Source: Ahrensia sp. (lineage in GTDB: Bacteria; Pseudomonadota; Alphaproteobacteria; Rhizobiales; Rhizobiaceae). Taken from it: a DNA stretch of 64,000 bases. The DNA lies in the NCBI GenBank assembly GCA_002706335.1, contig PAKZ01000035.1:62001-126000 (forward strand), in the 5' to 3' direction. Numbering within the stretch: position 1 is the first letter of the stretch; every line of letters begins with the position of its first letter. The notes below the pieces were generated by a model. The model was not told the origin of the DNA. It searched no databases and worked only from the letters and a program-made list of their open reading frames with translations. The position numbers and the translations under genes are program-made. Below are positions 8,009 to 16,561 of this stretch, one piece after another.

Positions 8009-8545
8009 CTATCCATGCAGACGGCGTTCTTCGATCTTTTGCTTAAGAAGCTCGCGGGTCGCGTAATACGCCTGTCGGTATGTTCTCACCTTCCGGCGAT
8101 CCAGCATGTCGGGCATCCCGAACCCCCGTAGCTCTTCCAGGAATTCTTCCGGAAGCGGACGTTCTGACAGGCAAACGAGTTCGAAATCATCGCGAAACCT
8201 CTTCAGGTAATCCGAGAAGTCTTTGCCACGCGTATCTCGCCTCATTTCTTCGAAAGAGCTTTGAGCCATATCGCGCGCATTGGTGTGATCCAGAAGTCCT
8301 TCAATCATTTCCTTGGTCAAATCGCCTAAGGACATGAAGATTGACGACAAGTGACCCAGCTCAAACAAAATCTCGGAAAAATCCCGGGCATCAAAAACCT
8401 GTTCGAATGAGGAGTCCAAACTTATCCCGACGTCGTTAGCATCGCATTCGATCTTAAAAAGGATTTCGCATCCTGCGTCCGTCTTCAGAAATTCGGCAAC
8501 GGTTGCAGGGCCTGAACCCAAGGTGCTATTGTATTCTTCTGGCAT
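8009..8545 (-). CDS. Hypothetical acidic protein
   Basis: 178 residues starting MPEEYNSTLGSG, with GGAGAAT upstream of the ATG. It is acidic and helical, without membrane segments, with a C-terminal charged helix (TRELLKQKIEERRLHG). I do not recognise a family. It lies between two other small minus-strand unknown genes in the island. A single ATTCAC half-site occurs just upstream (near 8554), matching the arms of the palindrome in the promoter of the next gene upstream, so shared control is conceivable but unproven. Confidence 0.6.
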   Translation of the reverse strand: MPEEYNSTLGSGPATVAEFLKTDAGCEILFKIECDANDVGISLDSSFEQVFDARDFSEILFELGHLSSIFMSLGDLTKEMIEGLLDHTNARDMAQSSFEEMRRDTRGKDFSDYLKRFRDDFELVCLSERPLPEEFLEELRGFGMPDMLDRRKVRTYRQAYYATRELLKQKIEERRLHG

Positions 8546-8662
8546 CGTATTCTCCGTGAATTGGTCAGATAGAGTGCCCGATGGTGAAATCGGGTGCTGA
8601 TGGGCAGCGCGATCATGGCTTGCTGGCTCGGTCGCGCGCGCCTTTCCTCGAATTAGCTACAT

Positions 8663-9175
8663 TCACATCTCCTTCACTTCGACCTGCGGAAAAGTCCGCC
8701 GGAAATTTCGATCCAGCTGTTCGCGCAGCTTTGTTAGCTTCACCATTTCATCGAAGGCTTCGGTTTGCGCCTCCGGTGTTTCCGGTGTGCGCGCCTTCAG
8801 ATTCGAGATTGCGAGATCGAGTTGCTCACGCTTGTAGTCGTTGATGACCCTGGAGAGTTCGGTCGCCGCATCGAGCAGAGACATGAACAGAATCTCGGCC
8901 TTGCCGATCGATCCACGATGGCGCTCGTAGAGCTCAGGATCGAGAGGCTCGATTTGTCCCGTCGCTGAATGCGGATCATCGTCGTTGTCGAAATCTGGAA
9001 GCGACACGTTTGCCATGTCGGCCAGAATCTCGATCGCCGACCAGTTCGCATGCTCGTGCGCGTATTCAAAGAACGGCAATGCAAGAAATGGGTAGGTGAG
9101 ATCGGGCATCGACTTGAGTCGCTCTTTCTCTCTTTCCAACTGTTCCTGCTTTCGTTCACGTGCTGATTTCGCCAT
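8663..9175 (-). CDS. Hypothetical protein with basic coiled N-terminus
   Basis: About 170 residues, starting MAKSARERKQEQLEREKERL, which forms a very charged helix. It is followed by DLTYPFLALPFFEYAHEHANW, an acidic linker (FDNDDDPHSA) and two further helices. AAAGGAT lies before the chosen ATG; the long upstream extension of the frame crosses the promoter and is not used. There are no catalytic motifs I recognise. It has a strong, operator-like promoter directly upstream. As the gene next to the HNH remnant and the methyltransferase operon it may be an accessory gene of the island. Confidence 0.65.
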   Translation of the reverse strand: MAKSARERKQEQLEREKERLKSMPDLTYPFLALPFFEYAHEHANWSAIEILADMANVSLPDFDNDDDPHSATGQIEPLDPELYERHRGSIGKAEILFMSLLDAATELSRVINDYKREQLDLAISNLKARTPETPEAQTEAFDEMVKLTKLREQLDRNFRRTFPQVEVKEM

Positions 9176-9194
9176 GACAAATCCTTTCGTGAAA

Positions 9195-9225
9195 GTGAAT
9201 ATAGAATTCACATTCACGATGTCAA
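9195..9225 (-). promoter_or_regulatory. Strong sigma70-type promoter overlapping a palindromic operator
   Basis: On the minus strand, TTGACA (9220-9225) and TATATT (9198-9203) are separated by 16 bases. GTGAAT (9195-9200) and ATTCAC (9206-9211) form an inverted repeat with a 5-base spacer across the -10 box, and a second ATTCAC (9212-9217) lies directly beside it. A repressor bound here would block polymerase. The regulator is not identified. Confidence 0.65.
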
Positions 9226-9461
9226 GGCTGCGTATGTCTCGCTCGGAAAAAAACACTGGAATTATCCTCGGCCGGTCCCGAAGCCGTATTTCGGACACTC
9301 CTAGGAGAGCATAGATTCGCGCTCGCATATTCCGGGCTACGTTGCCCGCACCTATGTTCCTCAGCGAAGCGCAGGCGAGCGATGCTGGTTGCAATGCAGT
9401 CCGACAGCATCCAGCACGCTGGCGCTCGTCACGGACGATCCTCGAGTCAAAGGGCGCATGT

Positions 9462-9646
9462 CTAAGTGCGCAACGTCGCCCGCAACTCGTCCATCATCAG
9501 CCAAGGCCGACGACGATGAATCATGCGATGGCAGTTCGCACAGACGAGGACCAGGTCGGTGAGCTTGGTCTTTTCGCCGGGCTGGATCTCGTGGACCAGG
9601 CGGCTTGGTGTGATGACGGATAATACGCGGAAATCTTCGAGGGAAG
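9462..9646 (-). pseudogene. HNH endonuclease C-terminal remnant
   Basis: On the minus strand, one frame reads LEDFRVLSVITPSRLVHEIQ, then TKLTDLVLVCANCHRMIHRR and WLMMDELRATLRT before a stop. The LVxVCANCHRMIH pattern is the end of the HNH motif of McrA-like nucleases, including the metal-binding CxxC and the last His. The upstream half with the first HH pair is missing, and no start codon lies in this frame, so it is a fragment. Such HNH genes often accompany restriction loci. Confidence 0.6.
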
Positions 9647-9736
9647 CCGCCGCGTATACCCATTAGGCTGGAAATACGTAGGTAGTTTGTCCTATTCATT
9701 GCAGGCGCAGCATACTCTTGGCGGTCAAAGTATTAT

Positions 9737-12397
9737 ATGAACCCGACTGATATTTACGAAGCCCTCGACGCCTTAGCGAAGGCTCCTTTTAGTTCGTCCG
9801 AATTTGCATTCCAGTTCGCCGAAGCGACAGACAACGCGAAGGCAACCTTGGCTCGCTTGCGAGCCGGCGCGCTCAACAGGTCCGATATCGACGGCGGGGT
9901 TCTGCTGAACCTCAAGTTCCATTACGCCCCGGCAGACGCCCTGGGGGTTGAAGCCACCCTAGACGCCATAAAAGGCAGCAAGCGGACTGCGAAGCACAAG
10001 CCGGCGATCCTGATCGCCACCGACGGTGAGACCGTCGCGGCCGAGCACTGGAAGAGCGGCGAGCGGCTGCATTGTGCTTACTCTGAGATCGGTGACCATT
10101 TCGGTTTCTTTCTGCCGGCCGCCGGCAAGGACCGGTATCGCCCGGCGGAGGAGAACCCGGTCGACGTCAAGGCCACTGGCAAGCTCGCCAAGCTCTATGA
10201 CGCGCTGGTGAAGGCCAACCCCGACTGGGCCGCCGATGCCCGGCGGCACGATATGAACCAATTCATGACGCGGCTGATCTTTTGCATGTTCGCCGAGGAT
10301 GTCGGGATCTTCCCGGAGAATCAGTTCTCCCGTGCGATCTTCACCCATGCCGGGGACAAGGGCGAGGAGGCGCATGACGTCCTGATCTATGCGTTCCAGG
10401 CGATGAACTCGCCCAGGAACATGCGGACCGACCTCCCGGCGTGGAGCCAAGACCTCGAATACGTCAATGGCGGCCTGTTCGCCGGCACTATCGACGCGCC
10501 GTGCTTCGACGTTATCGCCTTCCGCTATCTGCGCGAGGCCAGCGATCTCGACTGGAAAGAGATCAACCCGGACATCTTCGGCTCTATGATCCAGTCAGTG
10601 GCCGACCCCAAGGCCCGCGCCGAGCTCGGTATGCACTACACCAGTGTGCCAAACATCATGAAAGTGCTGGGCCCGCTATTCCTCGACGAGATCGACGCCG
10701 AGATCGACAAGGCCTGGGACCGGCCGAATGGGCTGCGCAAGGTTGTGGATCGGATGTCGGCGATCCGGGTGTTCGATCCGGCCTGCGGTAGCGGCAACTT
10801 CCTGGTCGTCGCCTACCGCGAGCTGCGCGCCCGCGAGATCCGCATCCTGCGGCGCCTCGGCGAGCTTGAGGGTCAGACCCAGATCCAGATGTGGTCGCAG
10901 ATCCCGATCACGAATTTCTACGGAATCGAGATCACCGACTTCTCGGCCGAGACCGCGAAGCTGGCCATGTTCATCGCCGAGTATCAGGCCAATGCCATGT
11001 TCGGCGAGGCCTTCGGACGGAAGCCTGCGGCCTTGCCGCTGAAGGGGAGTGCGAATGTTCTATGCGAGAACGCGCTCAGAGTAGAATGGTCCTCATTCTG
11101 CCCTATTGAGAACGGCGACGAGGTCTATATCGCAGGCAACCCACCATATCTCGGCGGGAAGAAGCGCGAGGCATGGCAAACGGATGACATGCGCAACTGC
11201 GGTCTCGAGGACGTCTTATTACTGGACTATGTCACGGCTTGGTTCTTCAAGGCCCAGAGACACTCGCCTACCGCGTTTGCTTTCGTCGCGACAAGCTCGA
11301 TTTGCCAAGGCGAGCAGGTGGCTCCCCTTTGGAGCAGGATGTTCAACGCTGGTCTGTCAATCAGCTTTGGTCACATGCCGTTCCAGTGGCGCAATTCTGC
11401 TGCTGATAACGCTGGCGTCTGGGTAGTCATTGTGGGGTTGCGCAATCGTCCGCGCAAGCCTGTCAGGTTGTTCGATCAAGGATGGGTTGGAACTGGTTCG
11501 ACGATCAGCCCCTATCTGTTTCTCGGTGCTGAGACCTATGTATCGGCTCGATCGACGCCAATCTCGAGGCTTCCAGAAATCGTAATGGGTTCGAACCCTG
11601 TCGACGGCAAGCGGCTGGTTCTTGCCCCCGAGGAAAAGAATTGCATCGTGAATTCTCATCCGGAAGCAGACGAGTTCATACGGCCATACCTCGGAGGCGA
11701 TGAGATACTTGGGGGGAAAGAACGGTTCTGCGTTTGGGTCGATGACGAAGCCGTGGACAGAGCAAAAGCATGCCCTCCAATTGCTGACAGGATCAGAGCA
11801 TGCGGGGAATACCGGAAAGACGCAGGCCGAGATGCACGCCGCTATCAGGACCAGCCACATCGGTTCGCCTACCGCGGGACTGTGAAAGATCTCCCTTGCA
11901 TTGCGATACCGAATTCCCAGTCCTCAAAAAGGCCCTATCTGCCGACTGCGCGCGTTCCCGCGGGCACTGTAGTAAGCAAGGAAGCATTCGCAATTTATAC
12001 CACAGAGGACTGGGTGCTCGCCATTCTCTCGTCGAGAATGCATCAAGTTTGGCTTGCAACAGTCGGCGGAAGAATCGGAAACGGATTCAGATATTCCGGA
12101 ACTCTTGTATACAATACTTTTCCTCTTCCTGGAATGACCGATGGGGATAGAGAGGAGCTGTCTGCGGCGGGGCGCCAAATCTTGAAAGCCCGATACGAAA
12201 ATTATCCTCAAAACCTCGACGAGCTTTACTCAGACGGTAACTTTCCCAAAAATCTAAAGATTGCACATGAGAAGAACGATAGAATTCTGGAAAACCTATA
12301 CTCCGGAAAAACTTTCGCAAATGATGCAGCGCGTCGAGACGTGCTAATGAAACTATACTCAGTTCGCGTTGCGAAGGAAAATGAGGAGGCCGCGTGA
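9737..12397 (+). CDS. MmeI-like class I adenine-specific DNA methyltransferase
   Basis: This 886-residue protein is predicted to transfer a methyl group from S-adenosylmethionine to adenine N6 in DNA. Motif I DPACGSGNFL begins at about residue 347 and motif IV NPPY at about 468, in the wording AGNPPYLGGK typical of MmeI-like enzymes. The segment before them, MNQFMTRLIFCMFAEDVGIF near 175-195, matches the helical spacer of that family. The C-terminal 400 residues should be the target-recognition and helical bundle region. I see no clear D-ExK nuclease motif in the N-terminal domain, unlike true type IIL enzymes, so cleavage may be delegated to the GIY-YIG protein. The 3' part, from roughly 11040, is less GC-rich than the 5' part. 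Its stop overlaps the helicase start. There is no strong ribosome site. Confidence 0.88.
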   Translation: MNPTDIYEALDALAKAPFSSSEFAFQFAEATDNAKATLARLRAGALNRSDIDGGVLLNLKFHYAPADALGVEATLDAIKGSKRTAKHKPAILIATDGETVAAEHWKSGERLHCAYSEIGDHFGFFLPAAGKDRYRPAEENPVDVKATGKLAKLYDALVKANPDWAADARRHDMNQFMTRLIFCMFAEDVGIFPENQFSRAIFTHAGDKGEEAHDVLIYAFQAMNSPRNMRTDLPAWSQDLEYVNGGLFAGTIDAPCFDVIAFRYLREASDLDWKEINPDIFGSMIQSVADPKARAELGMHYTSVPNIMKVLGPLFLDEIDAEIDKAWDRPNGLRKVVDRMSAIRVFDPACGSGNFLVVAYRELRAREIRILRRLGELEGQTQIQMWSQIPITNFYGIEITDFSAETAKLAMFIAEYQANAMFGEAFGRKPAALPLKGSANVLCENALRVEWSSFCPIENGDEVYIAGNPPYLGGKKREAWQTDDMRNCGLEDVLLLDYVTAWFFKAQRHSPTAFAFVATSSICQGEQVAPLWSRMFNAGLSISFGHMPFQWRNSAADNAGVWVVIVGLRNRPRKPVRLFDQGWVGTGSTISPYLFLGAETYVSARSTPISRLPEIVMGSNPVDGKRLVLAPEEKNCIVNSHPEADEFIRPYLGGDEILGGKERFCVWVDDEAVDRAKACPPIADRIRACGEYRKDAGRDARRYQDQPHRFAYRGTVKDLPCIAIPNSQSSKRPYLPTARVPAGTVVSKEAFAIYTTEDWVLAILSSRMHQVWLATVGGRIGNGFRYSGTLVYNTFPLPGMTDGDREELSAAGRQILKARYENYPQNLDELYSDGNFPKNLKIAHEKNDRILENLYSGKTFANDAARRDVLMKLYSVRVAKENEEAA

Positions 12398-14463
12398 TGG
12401 TGGATCTGGTGAAGGTCGCCTACGGCCGCACGGGCACATCGAAGACGACGAACGCCATGGGCATGCGGCCGATGCAGGCCCGGGTCTACGAGGCCCGCGG
12501 CGCCCAGTTCATCCTCCTGAAAGCGCCGCCCGCCGCTGGCAAATCCCGGGCGCTCATGTTCCTCGGCCTCGACAAGCTCGAGAACCAGGGTGTGCGCAAG
12601 GTGATCGTGGCGGTGCCCGAAACTTCGATCGGCGCTTCGTTCCGGTCGACCGACCTGACCTCCCACGGCTTTTTCCGAGACTGGCATGTCGAACCCCGCT
12701 GGAATCTGTGCGACAGTGGCACCGAGGAAGGGACGAAGTCGCAGAAGGTGAAGGCCTTCCAGGAGTTCATGGCCTCCGATGACGAGGTAATCGTCTGCAC
12801 CCACGCGACCTTCCGCTTCGCCTACGACGCCATCGAAGCCGAGACCGGCGCAGAGGCCTTCGACGACTGCCTGATCGCGATCGATGAATTCCACCATGTC
12901 AGCGCCGGCGACGACAACCGCCTGGGCGAGATCCTGCGGCGGCTGCTGGTGCGCGAAAAGGCGCATGTCGTAGCGATGACCGGCAGCTACTTCCGCGGTG
13001 ACAGCATCCCGGTCCTGCGGCCCGAGGACGAGGCCAAGTTCCGGTCGATCACCTACTCATACTACGAGCAGCTCGACGGATACGAACACCTCAAGTCGCT
13101 TGGCATCAGCTACAGCTTCTACCGCGGCAAATATATCTCAGCGATCCCGGACGTCCTCAATACTGACCTCAAGACAATCGTCCATATCCCGCACCGTGGC
13201 TCGGCCGAGGCCTATGGCGAAAAGAACGACGAGGTCGGTCGGATCATCGACGCAATCGGCGAGCATGTCGGGCGAGACAAGGTGACCGGCTTCGATCTGG
13301 TCCGCCGCAAGTCGGACGGCAAGATCCTCAAGGTCGCGGACCTGGTGAACGACAACGAGGAACGTGGCGGGGTGAAGGCCGCCCTGACTCGCGAGATCAC
13401 CGGCCCAGAAGGCCGCCGGGACGATGCGGCGGACCGCGACAAGGTCGACATCATCATTGCGCTTGGCATGGCCAAGGAAGGCTTCGACTGGCCCTGGTGC
13501 GAGCACGCCCTGACGATCGGTTACCGCTCCTCGCTCACAGAGATCGTTCAGATCATAGGGCGCGCAACACGGGACGCCGCGGGAAAGTCCCATGCCCAGT
13601 TCACCAACCTGATCGCCGAGCCTGGCGTCGAGACGACAGTCGTGGCCGATGCGGTCAACGACATGCTGAAGGCAATCTCGGGCGCGTTGCTGATGGAGCA
13701 GGTGCTTCAGCCGAACTTTCGCTTCTACCGGCGCGAAGACGGCGACATCCGCGAACCGGTCCATTTCGATGACACTGGCACCATCCACATCGGCATTAAG
13801 GGGCTGATGGAGCCGCCGACCGATCGATCGAAGGCGATCTGCGAGAACGACATGCAGGATCTGATTGCCAAGGCGTGTCAGGCCATGGATTGCCGCACTG
13901 TCGCTGACGACATCGCACCCGAGGTCGCCACCCAGATGGTGCTCACCGACATCATCGAGCAAAGCTACGAGGATCTCTCCGAGGACGAGACGGAGGCGAT
14001 TCGTCAAGATCTGGCGGCGCGCATGAACATCACCTCAATCGCCCGCAAGGAAGCGGAACAGGCGTCGTCGCAATCGGAGTTTTCGGAAGACTCTGAGGAG
14101 TTCGAACACGCGCCGGACGGCATGAACCTGATCAACATGGTGAAGAAGTTCATTAACGTGCGAGAGCTCGACATTGATTTGATCGACGGTATCAACCCGT
14201 TCCGAGAAGGCTTCGACGTCGCCTCGAAGGCGTTAGACACACCGCTTTTAAAACAGATCCAGAGCGCCATGATCGCGCAGCGCATCCAGATGACCGAGGA
14301 AGAGGCGCGCACGCTCTGGCCGCGGATCAAGCGTTTCCGCGAGGCCGAGGGGCGGGAGCCGAACCCGCATGCAGCCGACCCCCTGGAGAAGCGCATGGCC
14401 GAGGCTCTCGCTTATATTCGCGCCAAGAAAGCGGAACGGATGCGCTCCGCCGCCGCGGGGTGA
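12397..14463 (+). CDS. DEAD/DEAH-type superfamily 2 helicase
   Basis: This 688-residue ATPase has helicase motifs in order: Walker A APPAAGKS at about residues 43-50, Walker B variant DEFH at 163-166, motif III-like TGSYF, and motif VI QIIGRATR from about 385. Motif IV/V-like ALGMAKEGFDWP precedes it. The C-terminal 250 residues are acidic and helical with no motif I know. I choose the ATG in TGATG, which overlaps the methyltransferase stop by one base and has GGAGG seven bases upstream; a GTG three bases earlier is also possible. The arrangement implies translational coupling and a shared complex, probably as DNA translocase between modification and cleavage subunits. Confidence 0.88.
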   Translation: MVDLVKVAYGRTGTSKTTNAMGMRPMQARVYEARGAQFILLKAPPAAGKSRALMFLGLDKLENQGVRKVIVAVPETSIGASFRSTDLTSHGFFRDWHVEPRWNLCDSGTEEGTKSQKVKAFQEFMASDDEVIVCTHATFRFAYDAIEAETGAEAFDDCLIAIDEFHHVSAGDDNRLGEILRRLLVREKAHVVAMTGSYFRGDSIPVLRPEDEAKFRSITYSYYEQLDGYEHLKSLGISYSFYRGKYISAIPDVLNTDLKTIVHIPHRGSAEAYGEKNDEVGRIIDAIGEHVGRDKVTGFDLVRRKSDGKILKVADLVNDNEERGGVKAALTREITGPEGRRDDAADRDKVDIIIALGMAKEGFDWPWCEHALTIGYRSSLTEIVQIIGRATRDAAGKSHAQFTNLIAEPGVETTVVADAVNDMLKAISGALLMEQVLQPNFRFYRREDGDIREPVHFDDTGTIHIGIKGLMEPPTDRSKAICENDMQDLIAKACQAMDCRTVADDIAPEVATQMVLTDIIEQSYEDLSEDETEAIRQDLAARMNITSIARKEAEQASSQSEFSEDSEEFEHAPDGMNLINMVKKFINVRELDIDLIDGINPFREGFDVASKALDTPLLKQIQSAMIAQRIQMTEEEARTLWPRIKRFREAEGREPNPHAADPLEKRMAEALAYIRAKKAERMRSAAAG

Positions 14464-14467
14464 ATGT

Positions 14468-15691
14468 ATGCCGCGCCCGACGCTTGACGAGATCTTTGAC
14501 GAACCGGACGAGTTCGGTCTGCTCGATGTCCAGCTGAAACCGCGCGGCACGCGGCCGCCGGAGCTCGAGCGCGACGCGGGTCTCGTGCGTGAGGTGAACG
14601 ATTTCTATGACCGGCATGGCCGGCTGCCGAACGAGGACGCCGCCGATCACGATGAGATGCGGCTCGGAACGATCTGGAGCGGTCTTTCAGGACGCGCCGA
14701 CCCTGAGGTTTTTCGCGATGTCGATCGCAATGGGTTGCTTGCCATGGCGCCGGTCGACGATGCGCCGCCGGCCCGCGATTGGCGCGACGATCCCCTTGAG
14801 GACGAGATCCCAGACAGCCTGGACGACATCTTCGATGAGGACGACGAAGACCTGTCCGAAGCGTTCACGCGGATCGAGCACGTTACGCGGGTGGCCGAAC
14901 GCAACCTTCCAGACCACCGGGCCGAGTTCTTCCCTTGCCCCGATTTCGAGGTCTTTCGGCCGGCTTTCGAGGAACTCCAGGCGGAGCTTGAGGTCGGCAC
15001 CAGGGAGGCAACGGCCGTAGGCGCGCGCGAGGTGATCGATGTCCAGGAGGGCAGCTACTTCATTCGGAACGGGCTCCTGGCTTATATCGCGGAGAAGGCC
15101 GAGATGACCGCCCGCGGCGGCAAGCGGGATCATCGCCTCCGGGTTATCTTCTCGAACGGCACCGAGAGCGATCCGCTGATCTCATCCTTTCGCAAGGCGC
15201 TTGCCGCCGATCCTACAGCGCGCATTATACACCGTCCCGGTCTCGGACCGCTTGACCCAGATTGGGAGGCAGACCAACTCGACCTGACTGGCACAATCTA
15301 TGTTGCCAGGAGTCGATCCGAGGAGCCGGCGATTAAAGAAGTCCGCGACATACTCCTCAAAATCGGCGTTACGACCCAGGACGTGAACAGGCGCGTTGCC
15401 GATGCCCGTAATGATCCAACGTTCCTTCTCGCAGCTGTCGATATAATCGCGACCTACGAATTGAAGAACCTGTCCCGACAAAAAGTTGAGAGACTCCTGC
15501 ATCGCTTCTTCGACGCCGCCAGACCTCAGGACCTGTGGATTAAGGATCGTTTCGGCCGGAAAGTGCGACCGAGAGAGTGGTTCTATTTACTGCCAGAGCA
15601 TGTAGCGCAGGCGGTCCGGGCGATACGTGCGGGGACATTGCACCAGCTTCGATATGATCCTGAGCAGCAGCGGATTGTTCCCGCCGAATGA
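14468..15691 (+). CDS. GIY-YIG (T5orf172/MUG113-like) nuclease protein
   Basis: 407 residues. The C-terminal 130 form a GIY-YIG domain: GTIYV at 275-279, KIGVT at 298-302, arginines 308-309, a conserved N334 and the metal-binding E341 in KVERLLHRFF, then VRPREWF, the usual end of the T5orf172 subfamily. The first 270 residues are acidic, with DDIFDEDDEDLSEAF near 120-134, and probably mediate contacts with the partners. The ATG used lies four bases after the helicase stop. An upstream frame extension overlaps the helicase and is rejected. All catalytic residues look intact, so it is the likely cleaving subunit. The nuclease-coding half is less GC-rich than the first half. Confidence 0.85.
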   Translation: MPRPTLDEIFDEPDEFGLLDVQLKPRGTRPPELERDAGLVREVNDFYDRHGRLPNEDAADHDEMRLGTIWSGLSGRADPEVFRDVDRNGLLAMAPVDDAPPARDWRDDPLEDEIPDSLDDIFDEDDEDLSEAFTRIEHVTRVAERNLPDHRAEFFPCPDFEVFRPAFEELQAELEVGTREATAVGAREVIDVQEGSYFIRNGLLAYIAEKAEMTARGGKRDHRLRVIFSNGTESDPLISSFRKALAADPTARIIHRPGLGPLDPDWEADQLDLTGTIYVARSRSEEPAIKEVRDILLKIGVTTQDVNRRVADARNDPTFLLAAVDIIATYELKNLSRQKVERLLHRFFDAARPQDLWIKDRFGRKVRPREWFYLLPEHVAQAVRAIRAGTLHQLRYDPEQQRIVPAE

Positions 15692-15750
15692 TCGGAAGTT
15701 GAGAAGCGCGGATCACAGCACCGCTCTTCTTCCCCCGGCACATCCCCGCC

Positions 15751-15790
15751 GCACCCGACAGGCTTCGAAGCTGTGACCTCTGTCTCAGGA
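15751..15790 (-). pseudogene. tRNA-Arg-like 3' half
   Basis: Read on the minus strand: an AGAGGTC variable region, a T-arm (ACAGC, loop TTCGAAG, CCTGT) and the acceptor strand CGGGTGC. There is no CCA. The acceptor strand is complementary to GCACCCG at 15876, the start of the other half. The anticodon arm preceding it does not fold as a normal 5-bp stem with a 7-base loop, and the D-arm is missing, so this is not a functional gene. Confidence 0.5.
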
Positions 15791-15875
15791 GACAGCGCAG
15801 CTACACTCGCAATCTTGCATCTTTGGAACCCGCCCGCCTCGGCTAGCAAGGCCGGGCTTTGGGCTTGCGCCGCAA

Positions 15876-15917
15876 GCACCCGGAGCTCAGCTGGATAGAG
15901 CGCTGCCCTCCGAAGGC
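15876..15917 (+). pseudogene. tRNA-Arg(CCG)-like 5' half
   Basis: It reads GCACCCG (acceptor 5' strand), then GAGCTCAGCTGGATAGAGC (D-arm with the usual AGCTCAG and GAGC) and CTGCCCTCCGAAGGC, an anticodon arm with CCG. Similarity stops inside the 3' side of the anticodon stem. The missing remainder resembles the inverted half at 15751-15790. Confidence 0.6.
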
Positions 15918-16533
15918 TATTTACGAGCGGGCGCTCGAGAAAACCTTCGGCACTAAAATGTGATCTGCCGGATGCCGGGACCGAGTGCACCCGTTAGCCG
16001 CTTTGACTGTCGGACTAAGATCCACCCTCGAAATTTCTCGAAGACCCTCTTAGCCTTAGCCAAACCGCTTGATGGTGATTCATGCTTGATAAGCAATCAC
16101 TTATTTGCGCGCCGCTGATATTTCGGCTATTTCTTGGGACGGGAGTGCTGCCGGAATGTCCGAGCCGTTTCCTTAGATGATGAAGTCGACCCGGAGATGC
16201 ACCGACCAAGCGCTCCGGGTCTTCCTTCTCGAAGCAGCCGGGAATTAAAGTCGCAACCTAGGCCACGATGTTTGTGACATGCACCCCGGGTAATGGTTGT
16301 CCGGCGACCTCGGATCCAAGATACGCCAAGCTTGAATTTTGGCTATGCAATCAGAGACGCAAGAGCAGCTGACACGATGGCGTCTTGCCGCTTGTCACAA
16401 ACATATGCTCCTGAAAGAGGTCTCGCGATCTCCACAAGATTTCATCACAAACTGATGCTCGCCACAATGTTACAATAACTCGACTTCGAAAGAGATAAAA
16501 GCGTGAAAAATCAGATGTTTGACAGATCAGAAT

Positions 16534-16561
16534 TTGAGTTCAAATCTCTCCGGCAGCACCA
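16534..16561 (+). other. Isolated tRNA/tmRNA-like 3' end with CCA; possible attachment site
   Basis: The stretch contains GAGTTCAAATCTC (T-loop-like, with short flanking complementarity) followed by TCCGGCAGCACCA, as at the end of a tRNA or of the acceptor piece of tmRNA. No matching 5' part lies upstream. Integrases often leave such a 3' fragment at one edge of an island. The identity of the parent RNA gene is not settled. Confidence 0.35.

Noticed and set aside
9361-9699. 112-codon frame on the minus strand near the HNH remnant
   Set aside because: It runs out of frame with the recognisable HNH segment and reads as Pro/Arg/Ser-rich noise; only the other frame carries CANCHRMIH.
9737-15691. 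Classification as DISARM, BREX or a type I restriction system
   Set aside because: No drmA/B/C, brxC/pglZ or hsdS/hsdR-type genes are present nearby; the methyltransferase is MmeI-like rather than HsdM-like.
15985-16008. A further GCACCCG followed by TTAGCCGC, tRNA-like start
   Set aside because: No D-arm or anticodon arm follows; the match is limited to seven bases.
16015-16209. RLGHSG text on the minus strand, resembling an integrase active-site segment
   Set aside because: The surrounding frame has no other integrase motif, and a five-residue match is too weak.
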